DNA of 64,000 bases. Origin: Gammaproteobacteria bacterium. GTDB taxonomy: Bacteria; Pseudomonadota; Gammaproteobacteria; Xanthomonadales; SZUA-36. Location of the stretch: NCBI GenBank assembly GCA_024279945.1, contig JAJRRA010000067.1:32413-96412 (forward strand). Reading direction: 5' to 3'. The notes under the pieces were generated by a model that was not told where the DNA came from, did not search any database, and saw only the letters and a list, made by a program, of their open reading frames with translations. A program made the translations under genes and the position numbers. Shown piece after piece: positions 1 to 10,300 of this stretch; the first letter of the stretch is position 1, and each line of letters starts with the position of its first letter.

Positions 1-933
1 CGCACCGCCCGATTCGATACCGCGGATACGGGAACACCAGCCGTACATCTTGAATGAGCGGTTTATATTAACGCCCATTGCATAGGCCGAATTGGCCCAA
101 CTGTATTTTCTGGAATCGGCCCCCTCGGTGTCTTCCTCAAAATCGAATTCGTCCACCGGATCCGTCTTCGCACCATAGGGCTGGCGGGCCAGGAAACGTG
201 GCATGGCCAGGCCAAGGTAGCGTGAGTCTTCTGATTCGCGCAAAGACCTCCAGCCGGCATATTCAGGAGTCTGGAAGATCTTAGTCAGATCCCTGGGGTT
301 ACTCAGTTCGCCCCATGAATCAAACTGCATGGCCTTGGGGCTGACCGCGGAAATAAACGGTGAGTGCATTGCCGCTGAGACTTTTGCCATTTCGGTGAGC
401 GTCTCAACATCCTGCGGGCCATGGTCAAAATAATAATCCCCGATGACACAACCGTAGGGTTCGCCGCCGAACTGCCCATATTCCTCTTCATACATCTGCT
501 TGAATATAGGACTTTGATCCCAGGCAGTACCCTTGAACTTTCTCAGGGTCTTGTGCAAATCCTTCTTGGAGATACTCATCACCTTGATTTTAAGAAACTC
601 ATCCGTCTCGGTGTTGTTTACCATATAGCTCAATCCACGCCATGCACTCTCCAGGGCCTGAAAATCTTCGTGATGCATGATCAGATTGATTTGCTCGGTC
701 AGTTTCTGGTCAATTTGCGCGACCAGTGCACCAATGGAGGCAACGGCATCCGAGGAAACCAGCTTGGTGTCTTTGAGTACGTATTCGGCCAGGGTATGGA
801 CCGCTGACTCAATTTCTTCGGAGGCACGGACCGTTTTGGGCCGGAATTCTTTGCTCAGCAAGGCGCCGAATTCACTACTCTCCTCAACTTCAGTTGCCGC
901 TTGCGGTGCGGATACCTGTTTTTTTTCTGCCAT
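1..933 (-). CDS. tssC: TssC (VipB) large sheath subunit of T6SS, partial
   Basis: Reading leftward from an ATG at 933, the frame stays open for 311 codons to the window edge, so the C-terminal part is missing (the family is usually about 490 residues). The protein is the large subunit of the contractile T6SS sheath that assembles with TssB in the cytoplasm. Recognisable family segments are LESAWRGLSYMVNNT at about residue 85 and the GDYYFDHGPQDVE stretch near residue 170. The start is preceded by GGGGAG on the coding strand. It follows the tssB stop by three bases, so the two are co-transcribed and probably translationally coupled. Identification is confident; completeness cannot be judged. 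Confidence 0.95.
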   Translation of the reverse strand, partial: MAEKKQVSAPQAATEVEESSEFGALLSKEFRPKTVRASEEIESAVHTLAEYVLKDTKLVSSDAVASIGALVAQIDQKLTEQINLIMHHEDFQALESAWRGLSYMVNNTETDEFLKIKVMSISKKDLHKTLRKFKGTAWDQSPIFKQMYEEEYGQFGGEPYGCVIGDYYFDHGPQDVETLTEMAKVSAAMHSPFISAVSPKAMQFDSWGELSNPRDLTKIFQTPEYAGWRSLRESEDSRYLGLAMPRFLARQPYGAKTDPVDEFDFEEDTEGADSRKYSWANSAYAMGVNINRSFKMYGWCSRIRGIESGGA

Positions 934-936
934 GGC

Positions 937-1464
937 CTATTTCTCCCCTGTTCCTTCGTCGTTACCCGCCTCAGGTTTGGGTTCCGATACCAGTGATTGC
1001 AATAAAGCCGGATCATTGATCGCCTTGGCAATCAACTCTTCGGCTCCGGTTTTTCCATCCATATAGGTAATCAGGTTATTCAACTGTGTTCTGGCTTCAA
1101 GCAACTTGTTCAGCGAATCGACTTTTCTGGCCACAGCGGCCGGCGAGAAATCGTCCATGCTGTCGAAGGTGAGATCAACATTCAACTGGCCTTCACCGGT
1201 CAGGGTGTTGTCTACGCGAAATGCCGCCCTGGGCTTCATGGCACGCATGCGATCATCGAAATTATCAATATCAAATTCCATGAATTTACGATCTGCCACC
1301 GCAGGAAGCGGCTCTTCCGGCTTGCCTGCCAGATCAGACATTACCCCCATGACAAAAGGCAGGTTGATCTTTTTTTCAGCCCCGTACAGTTCCACGTCAT
1401 ACTCGATCTGCACCCGTGGCGCCCTGTTTCTCTGGATAAATTTTTGACTGCTTTCTTTGGCCAT
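937..1464 (-). CDS. tssB: TssB (VipA) small sheath subunit of T6SS
   Basis: This 175-residue protein matches the small T6SS sheath subunit in length and composition. It begins with the characteristic charged stretch SSQKFIQRNRAPRVQIEYDV and has the FMEFDIDNFDDRM region in the middle. TssB and TssC form the helical tube that contracts to drive the Hcp needle. A strong ribosome site, GGGAGG, lies just before the ATG. It sits between tssA and tssC on the same strand. A 111-base gap separates it from tssA, so it may also have its own promoter. The C-terminus (KPEAGNDEGTGEK) is acidic and probably disordered. Confidence 0.95.
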   Translation of the reverse strand: MAKESSQKFIQRNRAPRVQIEYDVELYGAEKKINLPFVMGVMSDLAGKPEEPLPAVADRKFMEFDIDNFDDRMRAMKPRAAFRVDNTLTGEGQLNVDLTFDSMDDFSPAAVARKVDSLNKLLEARTQLNNLITYMDGKTGAEELIAKAINDPALLQSLVSEPKPEAGNDEGTGEK

Positions 1465-1516
1465 AATTATGCCTCCCTGAGCGATTACTGAATATTCAAA
1501 ACTGAAGTGTATACAT

Positions 1517-1537
1517 TGAATCCTATACTAAGATTCA
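1517..1537 (-). promoter_or_regulatory. Inverted repeat upstream of tssB, possible operator
   Basis: In the tssA-tssB gap the sequence TGAATC, a 9-base AT-rich spacer, then GATTCA forms a perfect 6-bp inverted repeat. It lies about 55 bases upstream of the tssB start in a locally AT-rich patch. It could be an operator or part of a promoter for tssB/tssC. No regulator is known to bind it and the repeat is short, so this is weak. Confidence 0.2.
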
Positions 1538-1575
1538 GAAAAATGTTCCAACTACCCTTGCCAAACTTCCTTTGA

Positions 1576-2598
1576 CTACGAATTATCGTCTGTATTGCCG
1601 CTGACAATCCTTGCCTGTTTCAGCCCATCGGGGACCATGTCCTCAAGAATTTCGAGGAAAGATTTCTCGACCAGCCTTTGCGCCCTGCGTAACAGCAGCG
1701 GAATCGGACTGGAAGGTTCGTGCACTGAATAGTATTCACAGATTTTATCGAGAATCCGAATCACATCGGCCCTGCTGTTGATCACACCCGATGGGGCGGC
1801 CGCGGCGTTTCCGGGTATATCCCCGTCCGCCGCTATCTCCTCCGTATCCTGGCCGGCCTGCGATGGTGCAAACTCATCCAGAATGGCAGAAACTTTTTTC
1901 AGTGCTTTCGTCGCATTATCCAGGCTGAGCGCTCCTCCATCACCGGATTTTTCCTGCCAGACCCGGTTAATATCCGCCAGCAACTCAATGGATTCACCTA
2001 CGGAATTGCACAGCGTTTCCACGTACTCGGGATCCGACCGGAGGAACGCCTGGCGAATGAGGTTAATATCCGGAACTTCTTCTCCCTCATCCGGCGTCTC
2101 CTTACCTTGTGAAAGCTCCACTTCGCGAACGCCAAAGCGGCCCATACCTTTCAATTCAACCAGTACGACCCGGTTAAGAGCCATGCTGATGAGACTGTGC
2201 TCATTCAACATCTCCAACGTATTCATCCGCAATGTCGGGTCGTTGTCGTCTTCGGGATCAAGCTGTGGGTGGACTGTGTCCCAGAAATCTTCGACATAGA
2301 TCCGCAATATCTCAAGATTATCCCTGAATGCGGGAAGACCCCGGGGGTGGATTGAGGCGATGGAGGCATAGACCCGGACGCGCAAGTCCCGGGTTTTTTC
2401 AGCCACAACCCCGGCGAGCTTTTCCACACCTTTCCAATCCGGCCCGGCGTCATCCTTGTCATAACCTTTTAAAGACGATTCCGGCTTCGTCTCGAACAGG
2501 TTTTCCATTTCCGTATACTGAGGGTCATACTCCAGGTTTTCACCGCTTGGAGAATCTTCGGAAACAGGCTTACTCAATGCTTCAATTGATGGACTCAT
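1576..2598 (-). CDS. tssA: TssA-type T6SS protein with ImpA N-terminal domain
   Basis: The 340-residue protein has an ImpA-type N-terminal domain, about residues 8-130. Its typical pieces are SEDSPSGENLEYDPQY and a region with NLEILRIYVEDFWDTVHPQLDP split by a few residues. TssA proteins bind the baseplate and the tip of the growing sheath and coordinate tube and sheath polymerisation. The C-terminal third (about 255-330) is helical and ends with IPLLLRRAQRLVEKSFLEIL, typical of the shorter TssA class. It starts the leftward T6SS arm and is divergent from tagH. Confidence 0.9.
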   Translation of the reverse strand: MSPSIEALSKPVSEDSPSGENLEYDPQYTEMENLFETKPESSLKGYDKDDAGPDWKGVEKLAGVVAEKTRDLRVRVYASIASIHPRGLPAFRDNLEILRIYVEDFWDTVHPQLDPEDDNDPTLRMNTLEMLNEHSLISMALNRVVLVELKGMGRFGVREVELSQGKETPDEGEEVPDINLIRQAFLRSDPEYVETLCNSVGESIELLADINRVWQEKSGDGGALSLDNATKALKKVSAILDEFAPSQAGQDTEEIAADGDIPGNAAAAPSGVINSRADVIRILDKICEYYSVHEPSSPIPLLLRRAQRLVEKSFLEILEDMVPDGLKQARIVSGNTDDNS

Positions 2599-2733
2599 CT
2601 GGCTCCTTGTTCAATTTCCAGAATTCCTTGCTACAATTACCGGTATCCCGTTTATCTGTTTGAGTATAAGGTATTCTTGAGTACGCGCAACCAAGACACA
2701 CAACAGGTACTGAACAAGGCGTCCAGATAAAAC
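2599..2733. promoter_or_regulatory. Divergent promoter region between the two T6SS arms
   Basis: This 135-base gap separates the starts of tssA (leftward) and tagH (rightward), so it must carry, or lie downstream of, promoters for both arms. It is AT-richer than the flanking genes, but I cannot pick convincing -35/-10 or sigma-54 boxes. The shared position suggests coordinated control of both arms. Confidence 0.5.
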
Positions 2734-4206
2734 ATGTCGATTACACTGAAAATCATCAGTTACCAGCGCCTCACCCCCGGGCAGCAGGAGTTATTTCAAA
2801 CGGAACTCAACCGGTTCTCAATAGGACGAAATCCGGACAATCACTGGGTTCTCCCGGATCCCCAGCGCTTCATGTCCGGCACCCACTGCTGGCTTGAAAA
2901 TCGCGACGGAACCTGGTTTGTAATCGATACCAGCACCAATGGAGTATTCCTCAACGGCTCAGAGCAACGCCTGGCCAAGAACGACCCGGTTGCACTCAAT
3001 CAAGCGGACCGGATCCGCCTGGGCGACTATGAACTGGAGCTTGACCTGCTGGAAAGCGAGCAGGTTCTCAGTGATGCTGCAAGCCCCTCCGCAGACCCAT
3101 TTCAGAGCAATCTGGAGGATATCTTCACCACACCCGAAGCACCGCATCCCAGTGCACCGGAAGAGCTGAAAGAGGTCAACACCCCCCTTTCACAACTGGA
3201 CAACGGTCTGTTGGGGGACGCGGTCAGTATTGACGATCTTTACCAACTGGACGGTGAGGCAGAAGAGCAGCAGGAGCCGCCTACCCTGGCCAGCCAGGGA
3301 GACCAGCTTTCGCCGCTGAGTGAACATTTTTCTGCTCCGGAAGTGGCTGAAATTCAGGGCAGCCCACTCCCGGATCAGTATGCGGCCGATCTCGATGCAA
3401 TACCTGAAAACTGGGACGATGAAACCGGCATGATCCAAAGCCCGCTTAAAGAGGAGCCGCAGGATCCAAAGCCCGTTGCCAAACAGGCGGTTGCACCCCC
3501 GCCGGCCCGGCCTCAGCAACCGCCAGCCTCAGAAGCCCCCCAGGCTCCACCACTACGGCCGCTTGAGCCATCTCAGCAGGCAGCACGGCCGATCAGTCCA
3601 GATTCCGCTTTAGCGGCGTTTGCGGCAGGAGCAGGCCTGTACTTGACGCAGTTGCAGGTGGAAAATGAAAATGAATTCTTTAACGATCTGGGCGAACTGA
3701 TTAAAACCATGACCGAAGGACTGATGCAGGCGGTCGCGTCCAGAAGCCAGGTCAAGAGTGAATTCCGCCTTGAGCAGACCATGATCGCACCGACCGAAAA
3801 TAACCCTTTTAAATTTTCAGTTTCTACCCAGGAGGCTCTCTCTCGCCTGTTTAACCGGGCTGATGGCGCCTATCTGTCTGGCTGCGCGGCAGCGGCCGAA
3901 GCGATAGATGACATCAATGCACACCAGATGGCCGTTATGGCCGGAACCGAAGCCGCGTTGAAAAGTATTTTGCAGCGCTTCAGGCCGGCAACACTGGAAT
4001 CCAGGTTCAGTGGCGACTCCCTGTTTGACAAGGCGCTGCCTTCTCTAAAAAAAGCCCGTTACTGGGATTTCTACAAAGTCCTGTACGATGAAGTTTCTGA
4101 AGCTGCAGACGATGATTTTCAGCAGTATTTCGGCAGCGAATTCTCCAGTGCTTATGAAAAACAACTTGACCGACTTAAAATTTCCCGAAAGGAACAATCA
4201 AAATGA
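2734..4206 (+). CDS. tagH: T6SS FHA-domain protein TagH
   Basis: Residues about 27-95 form a forkhead-associated domain with the expected landmarks SIGRNPDNHW, SGTHC and TNGVFLNG. FHA domains bind phosphothreonine. The middle (about 110-290) is acidic and then rich in Pro, Gln and Ala, consistent with a flexible linker. Residues about 290-490 form the conserved T6SS FHA C-terminal region (DSALAAFAAGAGL, then the DFQQYFGSEFSSAYEKQL end). In systems with threonine phosphorylation, a PpkA kinase and PppA phosphatase act on this protein. A PP2C phosphatase is encoded at the end of this arm. The 3' end overlaps tssJ by ATGA. Confidence 0.92.
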   Translation: MSITLKIISYQRLTPGQQELFQTELNRFSIGRNPDNHWVLPDPQRFMSGTHCWLENRDGTWFVIDTSTNGVFLNGSEQRLAKNDPVALNQADRIRLGDYELELDLLESEQVLSDAASPSADPFQSNLEDIFTTPEAPHPSAPEELKEVNTPLSQLDNGLLGDAVSIDDLYQLDGEAEEQQEPPTLASQGDQLSPLSEHFSAPEVAEIQGSPLPDQYAADLDAIPENWDDETGMIQSPLKEEPQDPKPVAKQAVAPPPARPQQPPASEAPQAPPLRPLEPSQQAARPISPDSALAAFAAGAGLYLTQLQVENENEFFNDLGELIKTMTEGLMQAVASRSQVKSEFRLEQTMIAPTENNPFKFSVSTQEALSRLFNRADGAYLSGCAAAAEAIDDINAHQMAVMAGTEAALKSILQRFRPATLESRFSGDSLFDKALPSLKKARYWDFYKVLYDEVSEAADDDFQQYFGSEFSSAYEKQLDRLKISRKEQSK

Positions 4207-4682
4207 AATCATTATTCAAACATCAGCTGTTTCTGTTCGCCATTCTCTCTTTGCTGGTCTTGGGCCTGGCTTCCTGTGGAAGTGCACCAAAGAAACACAC
4301 CCTTAAAATCCGGATTTCAGCAACCACTGACGTTAATCCCGACCTGAATACACGGCCATCTCCCATCATTTTGCACGTACTGGAACTATCAGCCATTGAT
4401 GGATTCAACCGCGCCGACTTCTTCGCGCTGACGCAGAATGATGCGGCCGCCCTGGGTGGAGATGTACTGAACAAGACCGAGATCATTCTGACCCCCGGGT
4501 CTTCCAAGGAAACGGTACTGGAACTCGACAAACAAGCCGTCTACCTGGGTTTCGTCGCTGGATACCGGGATATCGACAACTCCAGGTGGCGGGTGTCACA
4601 AGCAGTTGTTCCGGGTAAGACCGACTGGATTTCAGTCAACATTGCCAAGCAGCAAATCGAGATCATCGAAGTTAACGATTAG
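4203..4682 (+). CDS. tssJ: TssJ outer-membrane lipoprotein of T6SS
   Basis: This 159-residue protein starts with a lipoprotein signal peptide, hydrophobic from about residue 8, ending in the lipobox LASC with the lipidated Cys near residue 26. The mature part fits the TssJ beta-sandwich: KIRISATTDVNPDL, then PIILHVLELSAIDGFNRADF. TssJ anchors the TssJLM membrane complex to the outer membrane by binding the periplasmic part of TssM. The gene overlaps tagH by four bases and lies ten bases before tssK, so it is part of the same operon. Confidence 0.93.
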   Translation: MKSLFKHQLFLFAILSLLVLGLASCGSAPKKHTLKIRISATTDVNPDLNTRPSPIILHVLELSAIDGFNRADFFALTQNDAAALGGDVLNKTEIILTPGSSKETVLELDKQAVYLGFVAGYRDIDNSRWRVSQAVVPGKTDWISVNIAKQQIEIIEVND

Positions 4683-4692
4683 TGGGAAAAAC

Positions 4693-6024
4693 ATGTCCTG
4701 GACATCAAAAACAATCTGGTCGGAAGGCATGTTCCTCAGGCCGCAGCACTTTCAGCAACATGACCGATACCTGGAAACACTGATCGAAGATCGTTGCAGC
4801 CCCCTGCGTCCCTACGCCTGGGGTGTGCGGGAACTGGAAATCAATCAGGAAGCCCTGGGACTGGGCAAGATAGATATCGCCTCCTGTCGGGCGGTGCTTG
4901 CGGACGGCACAACGATTAATATTCCACACAGTGACGAAGCTCCTGAAGCCCTGCAACTGGACAGCAATACCCGGGACCAGACGATCTTCATCTGCCTGTT
5001 GGAAAAACGCTACGGCAGCAACGAAGTCAGCCGTGATGACAGCGATGAAAAGGATACCCGCTTGTCCGTGAATGTGATGGACATCCGCGATACCAGTGTC
5101 CCCATGAATACCAACGCGCCGATCGAACTGGGGCAAAAAAACCTGCACCTGCTGCGTGAGAGTGACGAACGCTCAGACTACACCTGTCTGGGTGTCATCC
5201 GCGTAGTGGAAGTACGCAACGACAACACGGTTGTGGTGGACCGTTCCTTCATTCCGCCGGCGCTTGACTGCCGCGACACACCACGCCTGGCGGCTTATAT
5301 CCGGGAATTGCAGGGCCTGTTGAAACAACGTGGGGAGGCACTGGCCGCCCGGGTCGGTGCGGGTCATGGTGGTACCGCAGACACTGCTGATTTCATGTTG
5401 CTGCAGGTGGTTAACCGCTATGATCCGTATTTCGTGCATTTCGGCAGCCTGCCGCAACTGCACCCGGAAACCCTGTTTGGCATCTGCCTCCAACTGGCCG
5501 GTGAGCTGAGCACATTCACCAGCCCCGGTAAACGGCCGGGTGTGTTCCCCGTCTACGATCATGAAGATCTCGCCGGGTGTTTTGAACCCCTGATGTCCGA
5601 GTTGAGACATGCGCTCAGCGCGGTGCTGGAACAAAACGCAATCAACATCGAACTGGTGCTCAAGAAAGGAGGCATTCGCAAAGCCACGATCGAAGATAAA
5701 CAGCTATTTGATGATGCTTACTTTGTGCTGGCGGTCAAAGCAGACATGCCCACTGAAGAGATCAGGAACCTCATCCCCCTGCAGGCCAAAATTGGTTCCC
5801 CCAACAAAATTATTGACCTGATTAAATTGCAGATTACCGGGGTTGGCATGGATCCCTTGCCAGTTGCGCCGCGCCAGATCCCTTTTCACGCCGGTTTCCA
5901 GTATTTCGAATTGGACAAACGCGGCGACATGTGGCAACAACTGAAGCAGGCCGGAGCGCTGGCGTTACACGCGGGCGGCAACTTCCCCGGTATCGAATTT
6001 GAACTATGGGCCATTAGAGCATAA
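4693..6024 (+). CDS. tssK: TssK T6SS baseplate protein
   Basis: I place the start at ATG 4693 because the family N-terminus, WSEGMFLRPQHFQQHDRYLE, follows immediately. The open frame further upstream only overlaps tssJ. The resulting 443 residues match the usual TssK length. TssK trimers link the baseplate to the TssL/TssM membrane complex in the cytoplasm. The C-terminal segment with PRQIPFHAGFQYFELDK, near residue 395, is another family landmark. The gene lies ten bases after tssJ and five bases before tssL. Confidence 0.95.
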   Translation: MSWTSKTIWSEGMFLRPQHFQQHDRYLETLIEDRCSPLRPYAWGVRELEINQEALGLGKIDIASCRAVLADGTTINIPHSDEAPEALQLDSNTRDQTIFICLLEKRYGSNEVSRDDSDEKDTRLSVNVMDIRDTSVPMNTNAPIELGQKNLHLLRESDERSDYTCLGVIRVVEVRNDNTVVVDRSFIPPALDCRDTPRLAAYIRELQGLLKQRGEALAARVGAGHGGTADTADFMLLQVVNRYDPYFVHFGSLPQLHPETLFGICLQLAGELSTFTSPGKRPGVFPVYDHEDLAGCFEPLMSELRHALSAVLEQNAINIELVLKKGGIRKATIEDKQLFDDAYFVLAVKADMPTEEIRNLIPLQAKIGSPNKIIDLIKLQITGVGMDPLPVAPRQIPFHAGFQYFELDKRGDMWQQLKQAGALALHAGGNFPGIEFELWAIRA

Positions 6025-6029
6025 TCACC

Positions 6030-7367
6030 ATGCATGATCCCAATGATCCTTTTGGCGGGCCAGACGACAGTGATCGCACCATTATCCGCCCGAACCCCGG
6101 ACGGCGAGCGGCCAGCCAGAGCCAGCCCCGCGAAGCAGCCGTTGTAAGTAGCCCCGGGCCGCTGATTGACACCACTGAACTTTCCGGCCTGAATCCCCTG
6201 GAAAAATCTGCATTGCTGCTGCTTAACCTACTTGGCCAGATTCGAAACACCTCGTCACACCCCAACCCCACGGCTCTCCATCAACAACTGGCAAGTGAAA
6301 TCCGGCAATTCGAATCCAGAGCTCAAAAATCCGGCATTGCCCCTGAAACGATTTTCACCGCTCGCTACATTCTGTGTACTACGGTGGATGAATTTGTATT
6401 GAGCACGCCATGGGGCGCAGCGAGCATCTTTCATAACCAGAGCCTGCTCCGCCTGTTTCACCAGGAAACCAGTGGTGGTGAAAAGTTCTTCCTGTTACTG
6501 GACAAGCTCATTCACGACCCGGCCAAGAATATTGATCTGCTGGAACTGATGTATGTTTGCCTGTCACTGGGCTTCCAGGGACGCTACCGGGTGGAAACGG
6601 ACGGTACCAGCAAGCTGGAAGCCATTCGGGAGAATCTCTACCGCACCATCAGGAATTACCGGGGTGACAGCGAAATGGCACTTTCGCCACACTGGAAAGG
6701 AGTCGACAAAAGCCTGGTAAGCAAGACCGTGCGAATGCCCATGTGGGCGATCATTTCGATCGTTCTTGCCGTACTGGCCTTCATTTTTATTGCCTTTAGC
6801 TTCAGTCTTAATCGCAGCACTGAACCCTTGTATGTCTCTTTGAGCACAACCGGCATGGAAGAAAACCTGTTACCTAACAGATCCCTGGCGCCACCACCGG
6901 TACGGCGCATCAAAGATCCGGCCCCCGAGCGTTTCAGCCTCAAAAAATTTCTTGGGCCCGAAATTTCCCGGGGCCAGGTAACGGTCGATGAACAGCCCGA
7001 CAAAACCATTGTCCTGATTCAGGGGGACGGCCTGTTTGATTCCGCTGTGGATGTAATCAAGCCTGCTTTTTTGCCTATTCTTCGCCGTATTGCTGAGGGA
7101 CTGAGACAGACAAAAGGCCGAATCCAGGTGACGGGACATTCGGACAATGTACCAATTTCAACCCGGCGATTCCCCTCAAACCGCAGCTTGTCCCAGGCCA
7201 GGGCTGACGAAGTTGTCCGGGTTCTTAAAGACCAGGTGCGTGATGGCAGCCGCCTGAGTGCGCTGGGTATGGCTGATACCAAACCCATTGCCTCCAACGC
7301 CACGGCGCAAGGCAGGGCGCAAAACCGCCGGGTAGAAATCACCGTATTTGAACGGATGCGGAGTTAA
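6030..7367 (+). CDS. tssL: TssL (DotU/IcmH) with C-terminal OmpA domain
   Basis: This is a 445-residue inner-membrane T6SS protein. Residues 1-50 are low-complexity. About 50-230 form the cytoplasmic DotU domain (NPLEKSALLLLNLLGQIRN; TTVDEFVLSTPWG). One transmembrane helix, about 236-256, contains WAIISIVLAVLAFIFIAF. The C-terminal domain, about 320-445, is OmpA-like and peptidoglycan-binding (TGHSDNVPI, then RSLSQARADEVV and QNRRVEITV). This is the extended TssL type, which anchors the complex to the cell wall without a separate TagL. It is followed after 18 bases by tssM. Confidence 0.95.
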   Translation: MHDPNDPFGGPDDSDRTIIRPNPGRRAASQSQPREAAVVSSPGPLIDTTELSGLNPLEKSALLLLNLLGQIRNTSSHPNPTALHQQLASEIRQFESRAQKSGIAPETIFTARYILCTTVDEFVLSTPWGAASIFHNQSLLRLFHQETSGGEKFFLLLDKLIHDPAKNIDLLELMYVCLSLGFQGRYRVETDGTSKLEAIRENLYRTIRNYRGDSEMALSPHWKGVDKSLVSKTVRMPMWAIISIVLAVLAFIFIAFSFSLNRSTEPLYVSLSTTGMEENLLPNRSLAPPPVRRIKDPAPERFSLKKFLGPEISRGQVTVDEQPDKTIVLIQGDGLFDSAVDVIKPAFLPILRRIAEGLRQTKGRIQVTGHSDNVPISTRRFPSNRSLSQARADEVVRVLKDQVRDGSRLSALGMADTKPIASNATAQGRAQNRRVEITVFERMRS

Positions 7368-7385
7368 TGCAGGACACTACACCAG

Positions 7386-10300
7386 ATGAATGAACTGATT
7401 GCACGTCTCATTTCCCTCGGCTTGTTCAAGTATCTGGGGATCGGCTCCGTTGGAGTGCTGATCTGGTATACAGGACCGTATATTAGTTTTCTTCGCCCGA
7501 TACTCAACCGCATCATCGCGATTGCGATCGTTATGGTGGGGTTTCTCTTTTACCTGTTGATCCGCAAGCTGCTATCCCGGCGTAAGGAAAAACGGATGTC
7601 GGATGATCTCGCGGCCAGTGCAGATGGCGGTAGCGATCCATCCCGGGAACGCAGCAATGAAGAAATCGCCACGCTGAAGGAAAAATTCGACGAGGCGCTC
7701 CAGATCCTGCGCAAGAGCGGCAAAGGCAAATACCGTGACGGATCACTGTATTCCCTGCCCTGGTACATGATCATCGGGCCGCCGGGTGCGGGCAAGACCA
7801 CCTTGCTGGTGAATTCTGGCCTGCAATTTCCGCTGGCTGAAAAAATGGGCATGTCCAAACTTCAGGGTGTGGGCGGAACCCGCTTCTGCGACTGGTGGTT
7901 CACCGATGAAGCCGTCATCGTCGACACTGCCGGGCGCTACACTACCCAGGACAGTGACGAGACGGTGGATAATGCCGCCTGGATGGGTTTCCTCAGGATG
8001 CTCAAGAAGAACCGCAAGCGGCGGCCCATCAACGGCATTATCGTCGCCATCAGTATTGATGAATTGACGCGACAGAGCGAAGTGGACCGGGAGCGAGCTG
8101 CAACCGCAGTCACGCAACGAATACAGGAACTGTATGAACAGTTGGGTGTTCGTTTTCCGATCTACGTCATGTTCACCAAGTGTGACCTGCTATCCGGTTT
8201 CATGGAGTTTTTCAGTGACCTGGACCGGCACGAGCGGGAACAGGTCTGGGGCACAACTTTCCCGGTATCCTCTGACCCACTCCAGCTACTCGATACCGAG
8301 TTGGAACTGCTGCAGCAACAACTCCAGGTACGTCTCGTGCAGCGACTGCAACAGGAACGGGATCCGCGAAGACGCAACCTGATCTACAATTTCCCCGGCC
8401 TGGTCAACTCGGCAAAACCCCTGGTCAGCGATTTTATCGAGCGCGTGTTCAAGCCCAGCCGCTATACCACCACACCGTTCCTGCGTGGTGTCTATTTCAC
8501 CAGCGGCACCCAGGAAGGGACGCCGTTTAACCGCCTGATCAGCCAGTTAGCGCGTAACTTCAGCCTGAGCAACGCCAGCGCCCACAGCGGCCCGATGCAG
8601 GGGAAAAGTTTTTTTATCAAGGATTTGCTCAGCCGGGTCATTTTCGGTGAGTCTGGTCTGGCTGGAGCCAACCTGAAAGCCGAGCGTGTCTACGGCTTGC
8701 TCCGGACCGCTGGATTCGTGGCCCTGGCTATCGTGCCCCTGGTTCTGATCGGCCTGTGGTGGATGAGCTCTTCCAACAATCATGGATTGATGAAAAACCT
8801 GGACACTGAAGCGGCAAGCCTGAAAGAGCAAATACAACAGGTGTCACCAGGAAACCATTCCCTGATCAGCGTTTTGCCTGCATTGAACGAAGCGCGTGAG
8901 TTGCCCGCCGGTTATGCCGCGCAGTCCGAGTCCGTGCCGATGAGCATGAGATTCGGGCTTTACCAGGGCAACCGGCTGGCCAGGAATCTGACCGTTCCAG
9001 CCTACAGAAGGTTACTTGAGAACGCCTTCCTGTCCCGCTTGATGATCCGCCTGGAACAACAATTGAAGTCGAGCCTGAACAGCCCGGAAATGGCTTATCA
9101 GACACTCAAAACCTACCTGATGCTGGGTGATGATGAACGCCTGGACCCTGCCTATGTCAAGCGCTGGATCACCGCCGACTGGAGAAAGAATTTTGGCCGC
9201 AGCCTGTCCAGGGAACAATATGAACAACTAAGCGCCCACCTCGATGCATTGTTAAGCCTGCGACCCATCACCACACCGTTTGACCTTGACCGGAACCTGG
9301 TTGAACGCGTGCGTGGACTACTTGAACAAACCTCTCCCGCCCAACGCGCCTATGCGATGATCAAAAGTGAGTTGCTCACACAGGGAGAGGAATTTACCGT
9401 TGCCTCTGCGGGCGGCCCCGATGCCAGGCAGGCCCTTATCCGCTTGAGCGGTGAACCGCTGAACCGGGGGGTGCCGGCAATGTTTTCACCGGACGGCTAC
9501 TACCAGTCCTTCATCCCAACCGAAAAACGGGTTATTGATGAACAGGAGGATGAGTTCTGGGTTTTCGCAACCGATGCGATAAATTCATCTAAAGTGGATG
9601 CGGTTGAACTGACCAGCCAGGTGTCAAACCTGTATTTCCAGGATTACATTGATACCTGGTGGCGTTTTCTGGGAGATGTTCGGATCCGGCCCTTCGGCAA
9701 TTTCACTGAAGCGGCAGAAATTCTCAGAATACTCACCAGCGATGCCTCACCACTGGTCCTGCTGTTACAGGGTGCTGCTGAAAAAACCAGCCTGGTGCCC
9801 GATATGCCCGGTGCGGATGAAGAAGAAAGCGATGGCTCACTGATGACTGCTGTCGGCAGCCTGTTCCAACCGGATGGCGATGGAGAGACTGTCGCAGCAA
9901 ATCCAATTGTCGTGGATCGGGCGTTTGAAGCCCTGAACGGCTTCGTCATCGGGCGCGACAATCAGTCGTCTCCAATACTTGGCATAAAGGAAGATATCAG
10001 GGAACTGTATTTCTATATCAATACCATGGCCCGTGGCGGAACCGGGGCTGCAACCGCCGGCGCCCAACAGGAAATTGGTGGTGCGGTCAACAAGATCAGG
10101 ATGTCTGCCAGCTATGCTCCCGAACCGGTGAGCGATTGGATAAACGAACTGGCGGATCAAAGCGAAGGCCTGATTGCCGGCAAGACCATGAGTGTTCTGG
10201 ATGCCCGGTGGCGCTCCGAAGTCGTTCCTTTCTGCCGCAGAGCCATCGCCAACCGCTATCCCTTTACCCTGGATAGTGATAGCGAGGTCTCGCTGCAGGA